In this document: positions 53,177-62,807 of the stretch, one piece after another | Position numbering within the stretch: the stretch's first letter is position 1 | How the letters are laid out: the number at the start of each line of letters is the position of its first letter | Source of the DNA: Agarophyton chilense | Lineage: Eukaryota > Rhodophyta > Florideophyceae > Gracilariales > Gracilariaceae | Direction of reading: 5' to 3' | NCBI GenBank assembly: GCA_030374765.1 | Contig: JARGXX010000099.1 | Location: 1,550,001-1,614,000, forward strand | Length of the DNA: 64,000 nt | Made by a program: the position numbers and the translations under genes | The notes under the pieces: model-generated | Database searches by the model: none | What the model was told of the DNA's origin: nothing | Seen by the model: only the letters and a program-made list of their open reading frames with translations

Positions 53177-56100
53177 ATGATGCCGTATGAGGTAGACGTG
53201 ACGAACAAAGTCCGCCGGGCTATGTCTCCTGATGTTGGAATAGCTATGGCTGCTCTGACTGATCTTGCCGCAATCCCAAAGGAAATTTCACCCGGCGATG
53301 TTCTACTTTTACTCGCGCGGGTGCCAATAGCTACTCACAAAATTCTCGATCTCATCTTCAATATCATGCGACAGCACCCAATACTTGTTGCTAAAGCTAA
53401 AGTCATCAAGAAAATGGACGAATTCACGACTTCAATGAAAAAGATCCCGTGCTCAACCCGTGAAGCGCTTAATTTCGTCAAGTTGTCTTGCTTTCTCCTT
53501 GAAACGGAGGGATTCAATGATTCAGCACTCAGACTCCTTGTCGCATCGATTGCTGCACTGGAGGCAACATCACAAACATCTGGCGGCTTCCAATCGCGAA
53601 GAAAACAAAAATCAATTCGCAGTGCTTATCACAAAGGATCACATTCCATTTCGCTGAACCTTGCATTGTACAAGGCTCAGTTATTCGCAGTCGGCGATGG
53701 ATACTCAAAGTCACCTTACGAAGCTCTGGCTTCTATTGGATTGTTATCTAAATTCTATGAGGGCTTCTGTCAGGCGGAATGTGAACGGTATTTGACAACA
53801 GTCGCGAGTCTTTGCATGAAAACTGTTACCCTTGCAGAAGACGTTGTTCGTGCATGTTCCTCTGCGCTGCGAAGAGCAGATGAGGTGACTGTCGTTGATA
53901 AAGTAATTCCAATTGTGGATCATGCGCTCAAGCGGCAAACAAAGGCAGCACTACCTGCGGTTCTTTTCCTGCTTCGTGGCCTTCGGACAAAAGATGTATC
54001 TAATGGGGCATGTAAGATTCTCTTTCCAACCCTCCAGCAAGCGTCCAAGAGCTCCGATGAATCAATGAGGGCCTATGCTGTTCATCTGGCCGAAGAACTA
54101 GGTCATTGCGTTAAGAGCGAGAACGTTTTGTTGAAGATTGCGGTTCACCAGACGGACTCCCTCAAGACCGCAAGGTACGGATACCAAAAGATTGCTACTT
54201 TGCAATCAATCGCTGTGCTTGTATGTGCTTCGAGAAGATCGAAAAAGATTTATGAAGAAGTGCTGCAGGATATCTTTTCCATACTCTCATCAAAGAAAGA
54301 GAAGAGTACTGATGTTCGGTTGGCCGGCTTTCTGACAATGGTTCAAGTTCTAAACGAAGTGCAAAGCGGAACCGAAGTCGCCGAAATAGTACGTCAGTGC
54401 ACTAACCTGCTGTTGGAAGCTCTACGAGGAAAGTCAAACGAAAACGACCGGAAAGCAGTACTTTTGGCCATGACGAACGATATCCCTCGATCTTGTATTT
54501 CAGAGTTCTTATTTGACGGAAACCCTCGAGAGATTCTGGAAGAGATTGGCGCCGGGGGGGCTACTAAGTCAAAGCAAGAGGACTCTTTACGAGCCTTGGG
54601 TATTTTGTCGGTATGGAGCAGTGCAAATGTTGACGAAGTGCCAATGTCCTTGGGAACAGCGGCATATTCAGTTTTATCGGATCCGAAGTTATCCCCTGTT
54701 CTACAAAATCCAAACACATTTTCTTCCATAACGGAAACAAGTTGTGCGCTGGCTTGCTGCTCCTGGATCGTCCAAACTAAGCAGAACGCTTTGGATGCAG
54801 CTTTGGGATCACTTTACATGCACTGTTTAGACAAACGATCTCAAGTTTCGAAGAAGGCTTTGAAACTAATTCGAAAGTTTCAACAAAATGGAGACCATGA
54901 TACCATCTTACGAATGCTAACAGTTTTATGGAACACTCAATTCAAAGGTGAAGCAGGGAAAGCCCTGGTTGCAAGAAGCTACACTTTTGACGATGGCATG
55001 CGGTCGGCCGAACAATTGGGGCAGACTTTGCTTGCAACTGTTTTGCCGAGTATTCCGATGGAACGTCTACCGATTATTGTTATGGCTACGAATCACCCTC
55101 GAGTATACTCTTCGCCAACTGATTTAAGAGCGAGGAAGCCCTCCCGCTTCTGGTTGGCAATATCAAAAAAACTCAAGGAAGTTGACCCAATTTATAATCC
55201 GGATTTCGATGAAGACTGGTTAGCAGAGTGCCTCGGATACCTTCTTGGAAACGACGGTCTTCTATCTGAGAACTACGTTTTAGTCAAGGCATCTGTAAAT
55301 AGTATTTGTGCCCTGGCGGATCCATCAAATACTTATTCGACTCGCGTTCTTAGACATGTAACTGGCAACTTGGAAACTATTTTGAACGAAATCAAAGAAC
55401 TGACTGAAGCTCATTTTGAAGCTCATAGGTTTGTGAAGGAGGTGGGGGATGCTGATATGAATGCTAACTATACTTCTAATGGGTCTGTAAATGCCCTCCA
55501 GAATAATGCAGTCAAGAAGTATCAAAGCTCTGCGCACAAGCGTTCTTCTCAGGAGAAACAAGCCCAGACGGATAGAGCCCGAGCGGCAGCGGCATCTGCT
55601 ACTGCACTGAATGAGAAGATGAGAACTGCCCGTGTTCTTGCAGAGAAGGCAGATCGAGCCCTTTATCGTGCGAGGAGTATGCTTTTGGCAATTTCGAATT
55701 TAGCTGCTGTGGCACCTCGTGGTATGCATGATATGATGTCGAAAGCCTTGTCTTTAGTCTTGCCCATGGCGAGTTTCAAAACGTTGGAAGGACCGTGTCG
55801 ACGCTCAATCTCTGCGTTGACAAGCACCATACATCGACGGCTTCGGAATATTGATGACGAAATTCCTGGGTGCCTCTACAGTCTTGAAAGAGGGCAAAAT
55901 GTTAACGTAGTTGTGACAAAGATTATCGTTTACTTGAACTCCATAATCCCACCAGCATTTGAAGCAGAAGATTTTGCCTGTGTATTGCCTATTGTTCGAG
56001 CCTCTCTGCTTCGGGATCCAAACCAGTCCGATCAGACTGGCTTGTCGAGAAGAGGAGGAGCAACGAAGAGGAGGGAAGATGTCGCAATCGTCAAAGCAGC

Positions 56101-59100
56101 GGCACAAGTACTTCTTGAGCACTGTAAACCCCAGGCTGTGGATGCAGCTGTAGCAGCTGCAGCGTCAAAAGCAGGGACATGGATTCTAGAAGTCTTGGAA
56201 AGGGAAGACGGTTCGTTTACAACAGCTGCTGATGCATTAGCCTTCTTGACTGGTACTGCCCTTAGTCCGGGGGCTGCTGCACTTAGCCAGGTCTATTGTG
56301 GCGTTGTTTCAGGGAAGTCGTCTGTTCGTGATGCAGTTTTTGCATCCTTAGCCCGGCTTCCTTCTCTTTCATCACCTACCATTGATTGTCCTCGAGACTC
56401 GGCATTGGGAAGAGCGTTGTGGCTGGGTTGCTTCGATCCTGACGAAGCCAATTCCGAATTAGCAAATGAACTTTGGGGAAATTACAACCATCCGTTGAAT
56501 ACTCACGAAGACTGTTTAATTTTGTTGGAGCTGATCACCAAGAGTGATGCTGACGTTCGTCTCATGGCCGCCCGAGGAATTGCGGAAGCTCTTTCGTCGA
56601 AGGAAGCTGAAAAAACTCGAAAGGAATGTTTTGCGAGAATTTTCGATATCTACTCAGATCATTTGCCAACTCACCACCAAACAACTGATTCGAGATCTTC
56701 TTCTCTAAGAAAAGGTATCCCGCCACCGGTGAAAAGAGGGCGAAATCTGTCAGAATTGGGCGAAGCAAACGATGAGAGATGGACTGCCCGTGAAGGAGTT
56801 GCCTTGTCTATTGAGCATCTCGCGCTCAAGAAGTCTCTCACTCTCGGGGAAACGACAATCGTATTCTCCTTCCTTGCTGGAAAGAGTCTTGGTGATGAAA
56901 ACAAAACTGTTCGCGACCACATGTCAAAGGCGGCAATGGCTGTTGTTACTGCTGCTGGAAAACACGGCCCGACGTTACTTCTCCCCATGATTGAAAAGCA
57001 GTTAAATGGTACTGTTAGTCCCTCGACGACACAAGACGAGATTCTTCATGCCGATCGAACAAGAGAAAACCTAGTTATGTGCCTCGGGTCTGTAGCTGGT
57101 TTTTTGCCTTCGGATGATAAACGGGTGGAGAAGATTGCAAGGCAGGTTATTAAGAGTGCAATGGAAACCCCGTCCGAAGTTGTCCAGAACGCCGCAGCTC
57201 GTTGTCTGGCACCTTTGGCTGATGCAGCAATTTCACGTGACAGCGAACAAACTGTTGAAACGCTAATGAAAACAGTTTGGAGCGAAACGTCCTCATATGG
57301 TGAAAGACGGGGGGCCGCATACTCTCTGGCTGGTCTGAGTACTGGTCTAGGACTGAAGTTCGTGAAACGAACCAAACTCATTGAAGAAATTGAAGCCGCT
57401 GTGAGGGATAAGTCACCCAGGCGGCGTCAGGGGGCATTTATGTTGATCGAAACACATGCAATCATGTTAGGGAGATTGTTTGAACCATACACAGTTGTGA
57501 TTGTACCATTCCTGCTTTCATGCATGGGAGACCCTGTTGTTGAAGTTCGCAATGCCTGTTGGGCAGCGGCACAGGCCTCTATGGCTGAGATATCTTCGCA
57601 AGGAGTGAAAATGATATTGCCATCTCTACTCACAGGTTTGCAGGAAAGGCAATGGAGAACAAAGGCGGGGAGTGCCGAAGTTCTCGGCGCAATGGCATTT
57701 TGCGCACCTAGGCAGCTCGCGCAATGTTTACCACAGGTCGTACCTAAGCTTGCAGAAGCATTGGCTGACGCCCATCCGAAGGTAGTGAATGCAGCAGAAT
57801 CAGCTGTGAACCGAATCGCCGCTGTTGTGCGCAGTCCAGAAGTGCGAAAGCTCTCGCCCTTCCTTCTGGCTGCGTTGCGGGACCCCTCTGGCAGAACTCG
57901 TGGTGCAATCGACGCAATGCTTGGATCGGAGTTTGTGCATGCTATAGACGCTGCCTCCTTAGCATTATTGATTCCGCCATTGCATCGAGGGCTACGAGAC
58001 AGAAACTCTGAACTGAAAAAGCGCTCGGCTGCAATTGTTGGCTCTATGTGTAACAATGTTGCAAACCATGAAGATGTTGTACCGTACCTCCATCTCCTTT
58101 TGCCGGATTTACGAACGACACTTCTTGATGCAATTCCAGATGTGCGACGAACATCTGCCAGGGCTCTCGGTGCTCTAGCGGTCTCTCTTGGAGAGCAAGG
58201 CCTAGGTGACATTGTCCCTTGGCTAGTGAACGCTCTGTTGGGCGGGGCGCGGAAGACAGCCGATGGTTCTGGTGATCGAAGCAAGGCCATGGGTGCGATT
58301 GTCTCTTCTAGTGCTGAAAGATCTGGCGCTGCAATGGGTCTCGCTGAAATATCTGCGTCAATGAATGACAGGAGACTGGAAGAAGTGTTTGGCAGTATTT
58401 TCAGCGCCGGCGAATCGTCAGCTGAGGCCCGGGAAGGAGGGTTGATGCTTATCGCATCCATGCCCCGTGCTCTGGGAGACAGGTTTGAAGCGAGACTCGG
58501 ATCTTCATTGGCGGCCATTCTCAAAGGTCTTTCAGATGACTCTGACAATGTGCGAGAAGCAGCGCTGGAAGCTGGACGAAACTTGGTTTCTGCTTATGCC
58601 AAGACATCATTGGAGCATCTACTCCCGGAGCTTCTTTCGGCGATGCGAGAGAAGCTGTGGCGCATCCGGCAGGCTGCTACACAGCTTTTGGGCGACATGC
58701 TCTTAGTTATCGCTGGAGCAAAGCCAGAGAGTCCTGACGCATTTGCGTCCAAGCCGGACGATGACGATGAAGAAGATAAAGCCGACGAGAATGGTTCGGA
58801 AGGAGACGAAAATGAGGACGACGAAGACGAAGACTTTGAATCACCAGAGCAGGCAGCAGCAGCGATGACTACGGAGGCCACGATGAAAGCCATAGAAGAA
58901 GTTCTTGGCATTGAGAGGCGGAATGAAGTGCTCGCTGCTTTGTACATCATACGGTGCGATGTCAGCGTTCGTGTTCGTCAAACTGGAATGCAAGTCTGGA
59001 AGTCGGTTGTGGCCAATACTCCTCGCGTTCTTCGTGAAATCATGCCGTGTGCTGTTCGACAAATTGTCGACGGACTTGGAGACGAAGATGAAGAACGCCG

Positions 59101-61327
59101 TGCTGCATCGGGGAGAACACTAAGCGACCTTTCGCAGAAGCTGGGAGATAGAGTTGTGCCTGAAGTGCTCCCCGCACTTCGTAGTGGCATCTGTAACATG
59201 GACGCCTCTGCGAGAATCCGACGCGGTGCTTGTGAGGGCTTAGGAGAGCTTGTTGGTGCAAGTCCGAAAAACCAACTCGAGGAGTATTCCGATGAACTCA
59301 TTGACACTGTGTACCACGCTCTGTTTGACAGTTTACCAGTTGTACGCTCAGTTGCGGCAGAAGTATTTGCCCTTTTGCTCAAACCACTTGGCACTAGTGT
59401 GGTAGATATGATCATTCCAAGAGTAATCGAAAAGCTATCGTCGGATTCTACCGAGGCCGAAACTGCGTTAGACAGCCTGAAACTCATTCTGATCGCAAGC
59501 GGGCCTCGCCTAACGTCAATTGTTGTCCCTCGGTTGATACTGACGAAACCGCTGCAAATGGCGGCGTGCAAGGCCATATCCACGGCTGCAACTGTGGCCC
59601 ACAGCGGGTTTGAACCGTACGTCAAAGATGTGGTTGATGCAATTGTGGACACACTTGAAGACGAGGACGACATCGAGACGGAAGCGATCGACAGTGTGCT
59701 GGGCGCAATAGCGCTGGGAGGCGATGAGGTAAGAAAGCTGATGTTGGATACGCTGTTCTCCAAGTACAACGAGGGATATGCTGAGCGCAGAGTTGCAGCC
59801 AGTCGGGGTGTGAAAGGGTTTTGTCGGGCATCATCCGCAGAGACTGTTGGTGGTGTAGCTGTGCCTCTACTGGAAGTGCTAGTGCGGCAGCTGGCCGACA
59901 CTGACGAGGTGGCTGCCAAGAGTGCGTGGGAAGCGCTCAACCAGCTTTCTGAAGTGGTGCCGAGTGCAGTACTATGCCATCACATGGCGGTGATCCGACA
60001 ATCGCTACGCGCGGCGGCTTCGGGGATATCTGTGGCGGAGCCGTCGACAACCGTGACTGCGCTGCAGATGGCGAAGGCAGTGGCGCCGTTCGTTCCGATA
60101 TTGTTGTCAGGACTGCTTGAAGGAAGCGCAGAGTTGCGAGAGCAATCGGCGCTTGGCATTGCTGAACTTGTGGAGGTGAGCAGCAGCAAGGGCTTGGGAG
60201 CGTTTGCAGTGAAACTGGCAGGCGCGCTGATTCGTGTGATTTCGGGGCGATTCCCATGGCAGGTGAAGGCGGCGATCTTGAGAGCTCTACTGGCGCTGTT
60301 GAAGAAGGGGGGCGTGATGCTGCGATCGTTTGTACCGCAATTGCAAAGCACGTTTGTGAAGAGTCTGTCGGACAAGAGCCGTCTGGTGCGTGTGAGGGCG
60401 TGTGCGGCGTTGGGGGCGCTGGTATGTATTCAAAGCCGATTGGAACCACTGCTGAACGAACTGGTGAACGTGAGCTTGAACGGAGTGAGTACTGATGCGC
60501 AGTCAGCGGCGCTGCACTCGCTGGCGCAAATATTTAAGGTGGCCAAGAAGCTGCCGGACAGCGCGTTCAGAGGGACGGCGGAAAGCGTGAGCGAGGCGCT
60601 TGGGGAGGACGATGGCGAGGTGCGCGAGGCGGCAGGTCGGGCTCTAGGTGTGCTTGCCGGGCGATGTAGTAGCGAAGCGGAGTACTGCGGGATTTTGGGG
60701 GCGATTGAAGAGCGGTTCAGCATGGAGGGATGCGAGTACACGGTGCGCGTGAGCTGCGTGGAGGCGATGGGGCTGGTGTTCAAGTACGGGCAGCTGGTGG
60801 ACGAGCTGCGGTGGGGCGAATTGGAGCGGTTTGTGGAGCTGATGTACGGCACGTTAGACAGCGCGATCTGGCAGCTGCGCGCGGCCGGATGCGCGGCGGT
60901 GGGGCGGCTGTACGGAGCGTCGCAGGAGCGCGCGGCGACGCTCGGGGCGGACGAGGCAACGCTGCGGAGCGCACTGCTGCGGCTGAGCGAGAAGGGCGAG
61001 CTGGACGAACGCGCGGAAGTGCGCGTGGCGGCGCTGCGTGCCATCAAGGCGGCAATGGCGGCCGAAGCGACGGAGGCGACGGCGACGGCGATGGCCGTGG
61101 AGGTGTGCATTGGCAGCGTGGTGACGTGCGCGGGGGAAAGCAATACGGCCGTGCGCGAGGCGGCGGAACGCGCGCTGCGGCGCGCGTTGGTGGGACGTGG
61201 CGGGGGCGCACCGCGGCGTGATGCGCTGCTCGCGGTGCGCGATTGCCTGGACGAGGAGGAGTGGCGCGTTGTGGAGCGGCGGCTGCCGCGGCTGGAGGCG
61301 CTGGGCGAGTCGGACGAAGACGTGTGA
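53177..61327 (+). CDS. GCN1: GCN1, ribosome-bound activator of the eIF2-alpha kinase GCN2
   Basis: 2,716 codons without an intron, matching yeast and human GCN1 (about 2,670). HEAT repeats throughout. The eEF3-like core is clear at about 1440-1700: SSQGVKMILPSLLTGLQ, QWRTKAGSAEVLGAMAFCAP (about 1493-1512), KLAEALADAHPKV, EFVHAIDAASLALLIPPL, ALGALAVSLGEQG. The C-terminal third should carry the RWD-binding region that recruits GCN2. GCN1 sits on stalled or collided ribosomes and passes the uncharged-tRNA signal to GCN2, starting the integrated stress response. An acidic insert (DDDDEEDKADENGSEGDENE, about 1860-1880) lies just before the C-terminal third. The last 450 codons are strikingly GC-rich and Ala-rich compared with the first 2,200. 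Start: ATGATG at 53177, first in frame. Confidence 0.95.
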   Translation: MMPYEVDVTNKVRRAMSPDVGIAMAALTDLAAIPKEISPGDVLLLLARVPIATHKILDLIFNIMRQHPILVAKAKVIKKMDEFTTSMKKIPCSTREALNFVKLSCFLLETEGFNDSALRLLVASIAALEATSQTSGGFQSRRKQKSIRSAYHKGSHSISLNLALYKAQLFAVGDGYSKSPYEALASIGLLSKFYEGFCQAECERYLTTVASLCMKTVTLAEDVVRACSSALRRADEVTVVDKVIPIVDHALKRQTKAALPAVLFLLRGLRTKDVSNGACKILFPTLQQASKSSDESMRAYAVHLAEELGHCVKSENVLLKIAVHQTDSLKTARYGYQKIATLQSIAVLVCASRRSKKIYEEVLQDIFSILSSKKEKSTDVRLAGFLTMVQVLNEVQSGTEVAEIVRQCTNLLLEALRGKSNENDRKAVLLAMTNDIPRSCISEFLFDGNPREILEEIGAGGATKSKQEDSLRALGILSVWSSANVDEVPMSLGTAAYSVLSDPKLSPVLQNPNTFSSITETSCALACCSWIVQTKQNALDAALGSLYMHCLDKRSQVSKKALKLIRKFQQNGDHDTILRMLTVLWNTQFKGEAGKALVARSYTFDDGMRSAEQLGQTLLATVLPSIPMERLPIIVMATNHPRVYSSPTDLRARKPSRFWLAISKKLKEVDPIYNPDFDEDWLAECLGYLLGNDGLLSENYVLVKASVNSICALADPSNTYSTRVLRHVTGNLETILNEIKELTEAHFEAHRFVKEVGDADMNANYTSNGSVNALQNNAVKKYQSSAHKRSSQEKQAQTDRARAAAASATALNEKMRTARVLAEKADRALYRARSMLLAISNLAAVAPRGMHDMMSKALSLVLPMASFKTLEGPCRRSISALTSTIHRRLRNIDDEIPGCLYSLERGQNVNVVVTKIIVYLNSIIPPAFEAEDFACVLPIVRASLLRDPNQSDQTGLSRRGGATKRREDVAIVKAAAQVLLEHCKPQAVDAAVAAAASKAGTWILEVLEREDGSFTTAADALAFLTGTALSPGAAALSQVYCGVVSGKSSVRDAVFASLARLPSLSSPTIDCPRDSALGRALWLGCFDPDEANSELANELWGNYNHPLNTHEDCLILLELITKSDADVRLMAARGIAEALSSKEAEKTRKECFARIFDIYSDHLPTHHQTTDSRSSSLRKGIPPPVKRGRNLSELGEANDERWTAREGVALSIEHLALKKSLTLGETTIVFSFLAGKSLGDENKTVRDHMSKAAMAVVTAAGKHGPTLLLPMIEKQLNGTVSPSTTQDEILHADRTRENLVMCLGSVAGFLPSDDKRVEKIARQVIKSAMETPSEVVQNAAARCLAPLADAAISRDSEQTVETLMKTVWSETSSYGERRGAAYSLAGLSTGLGLKFVKRTKLIEEIEAAVRDKSPRRRQGAFMLIETHAIMLGRLFEPYTVVIVPFLLSCMGDPVVEVRNACWAAAQASMAEISSQGVKMILPSLLTGLQERQWRTKAGSAEVLGAMAFCAPRQLAQCLPQVVPKLAEALADAHPKVVNAAESAVNRIAAVVRSPEVRKLSPFLLAALRDPSGRTRGAIDAMLGSEFVHAIDAASLALLIPPLHRGLRDRNSELKKRSAAIVGSMCNNVANHEDVVPYLHLLLPDLRTTLLDAIPDVRRTSARALGALAVSLGEQGLGDIVPWLVNALLGGARKTADGSGDRSKAMGAIVSSSAERSGAAMGLAEISASMNDRRLEEVFGSIFSAGESSAEAREGGLMLIASMPRALGDRFEARLGSSLAAILKGLSDDSDNVREAALEAGRNLVSAYAKTSLEHLLPELLSAMREKLWRIRQAATQLLGDMLLVIAGAKPESPDAFASKPDDDDEEDKADENGSEGDENEDDEDEDFESPEQAAAAMTTEATMKAIEEVLGIERRNEVLAALYIIRCDVSVRVRQTGMQVWKSVVANTPRVLREIMPCAVRQIVDGLGDEDEERRAASGRTLSDLSQKLGDRVVPEVLPALRSGICNMDASARIRRGACEGLGELVGASPKNQLEEYSDELIDTVYHALFDSLPVVRSVAAEVFALLLKPLGTSVVDMIIPRVIEKLSSDSTEAETALDSLKLILIASGPRLTSIVVPRLILTKPLQMAACKAISTAATVAHSGFEPYVKDVVDAIVDTLEDEDDIETEAIDSVLGAIALGGDEVRKLMLDTLFSKYNEGYAERRVAASRGVKGFCRASSAETVGGVAVPLLEVLVRQLADTDEVAAKSAWEALNQLSEVVPSAVLCHHMAVIRQSLRAAASGISVAEPSTTVTALQMAKAVAPFVPILLSGLLEGSAELREQSALGIAELVEVSSSKGLGAFAVKLAGALIRVISGRFPWQVKAAILRALLALLKKGGVMLRSFVPQLQSTFVKSLSDKSRLVRVRACAALGALVCIQSRLEPLLNELVNVSLNGVSTDAQSAALHSLAQIFKVAKKLPDSAFRGTAESVSEALGEDDGEVREAAGRALGVLAGRCSSEAEYCGILGAIEERFSMEGCEYTVRVSCVEAMGLVFKYGQLVDELRWGELERFVELMYGTLDSAIWQLRAAGCAAVGRLYGASQERAATLGADEATLRSALLRLSEKGELDERAEVRVAALRAIKAAMAAEATEATATAMAVEVCIGSVVTCAGESNTAVREAAERALRRALVGRGGGAPRRDALLAVRDCLDEEEWRVVERRLPRLEALGESDEDV

Positions 61328-61473
61328 GCGTATGGGCGTGTGAGCGTATGGGCGCGTGAGCGTGATTTTATAGCGAGGCGGTAAAGAACGGCAGCCAAGA
61401 AGAAGAAGGCGACAGCGACGAAGAAGAGGGCGAGCGACGAAGACGCGGGCTGCTGCGCTACGAGACTTGACGC

Positions 61474-62388
61474 TTATCTGAGGCGCAGTGGCGACGACGG
61501 CAGTGGCATGGGGCCCAGAACGCGCGCGGCTGCGACCGGCGCCAGCACCTCGTGCACGTGCAGGAACGTTGTGCGACGACGACGGAACAGCACGTCGCGC
61601 GCCCACGTCGACGCGCGCGGCTGCGTGTGCAGCAGTGGCGCCGTCCGCGCGCAGCACCCAAAGTGCACCGCCAGAACGGCGCGGCTGGCCGCCACACGTC
61701 GCGCCGTGAACACGTCGGACACGTCTGACACGCCACCCACGCCTGCCACGGCGTCCACGCGAGACGAACGCCCATCGCATCCCAACGCTAGCGCGGTGTA
61801 CGCGCGCGTTGACCACGTTGCCATGGCCGCGAACAGCGGCGCGCCATCCGGCAGGTGTATCGTCACCACCCGTAGCACCGCCGCTTCGCCGTCGAAGCGC
61901 TCGCCGCTCGGTAATGTGGGCACTTGGGCACCGCGCACCGTCTGAAGACGCACCGTCAGCGGCGCCGTCGCTAGCGCGGACAGCAGCGGCGTCGTGTGCC
62001 CGTCCGATAGTAGCGCTAATCGCCAGCGCGGCGCGTCGCGCAGTGCGTCGCTTAACGCACCACTCCTTCCCGCCCCGAATTGCGGCCATGGTTGCGATTG
62101 CGTTGCGGCCACGCGCGGCGTTTCGCCGCTTGCCACTGTCGCTGCCACAGCGCGTAGCTTCGCGCAGTGGGGGAGCGCGCACGAGAACGCTGCTGCTGTA
62201 GTGGGCGCCATTGCACGTGCGTGTCGCTGCGCTTCTCTCACACATTGGCGCGCCCGCGCAGACATAGCGCCGCGCGCCACTTTGTATTTGTTGCTTTTCA
62301 TACCAATTGGTGCTTGCAAAATCCATTTTGTGCTTTCATTACAATATCTGCCGGCACAGCTTTGCGCCCTGCTAAGAGAGCTGCGCAC
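61474..62388 (-). CDS. putative chorismate-lyase-like (UbiC/Ycf21-type) protein
   Basis: 304 codons, very GC-rich. After an Ala/Arg-rich, acid-poor N-terminus of about 100 residues (possible organelle transit peptide) comes a domain that resembles UbiC/DUF98 proteins in order: WRLALLSDGHTTPLLSAL (compare W-L-L-x-D-x-S-x-T), VPTLPSGERFDGEAAVLRVV, a strand pair around DGAPLFAAMATW, and near the C-terminus WARDVLFRRRRTTFLHVHEV (compare the W-x-R-R-S and V-x-E-x-F/L end of the family). UbiC splits chorismate to 4-hydroxybenzoate for ubiquinone; Ycf21 is a red-algal relative of unknown role. The assignment is by pattern only. Tail to tail with GCN1, 146 bp apart. Several inner Met could be the start. 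Confidence 0.42.
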   Translation of the reverse strand: MRSSLSRAQSCAGRYCNESTKWILQAPIGMKSNKYKVARGAMSARARQCVREAQRHARAMAPTTAAAFSCALPHCAKLRAVAATVASGETPRVAATQSQPWPQFGAGRSGALSDALRDAPRWRLALLSDGHTTPLLSALATAPLTVRLQTVRGAQVPTLPSGERFDGEAAVLRVVTIHLPDGAPLFAAMATWSTRAYTALALGCDGRSSRVDAVAGVGGVSDVSDVFTARRVAASRAVLAVHFGCCARTAPLLHTQPRASTWARDVLFRRRRTTFLHVHEVLAPVAAARVLGPMPLPSSPLRLR

Positions 62389-62807
62389 TGCCTGCCGATT
62401 TTTTTACTGCTCATCGTTCCTGTGTTTGCTGTTCAATTTGGTGTCGCCGCCGTCCCCTGCTTGGCGCTCCCCCGGCTGCGCGCCTCCTTTGCATTCTACT
62501 CCGCTCCATTCTTCCTCCCTTCTCCGTGTCCCACTCCGCTCCATCCTTCTCATTCCCCCCCCCCCCGTGTCCCACTCCGCTCCACTCTTCCTCCCATCCC
62601 TGTATCTCGTTCCGCTCCGCTCTTGTTCCCCTCCCCTGTGTCCTGCTGTGCTCGCCTCTGTCCCCCTTCCCTCCCTCCCGCACCGCTTCACTCCTCCTCC
62701 CTCTCGTAACTCCCGCATCCTTCCCCTGTCTGCATCCCGCCCCGCCACTCTTCCTCCTCCGTCCTCGCCGCCCTACTCCTACTTCCTCTCTTCCTCGCCC
62801 TATCGTC
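62389..62807. other. pyrimidine-rich promoter/leader of the Myb gene
   Basis: Between two divergent genes. 62494-62650 holds an imperfect tandem repeat of GTGTCCCACTCCGCTCCA-like units about 50 bp apart and a run of about eleven C near 62547. Strong strand asymmetry (C and T on the plus strand). Confidence 0.55.
62494..62650. repeat. imperfect pyrimidine-rich tandem repeat
   Basis: Three to four copies of a unit containing CACTCCGCTCCA followed by TTCTTCCTCCC, upstream of the Myb start. Could be a promoter minisatellite. Confidence 0.65.

Noticed and set aside
57427-58548. 373-codon frame antisense to GCN1
   Set aside because: Ser/Ala/Arg-rich mirror of the conserved HEAT-repeat coding strand; no protein features of its own. 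The same applies to 58978-59940 and 60430-61398.
60854-62326. 490-codon minus-strand frame overlapping the GCN1 end and the chorismate-lyase-like gene
   Set aside because: Arg/Ala/His-rich shadow of GC-rich codons on other frames; no domain; overlaps the clear GCN1 coding end.
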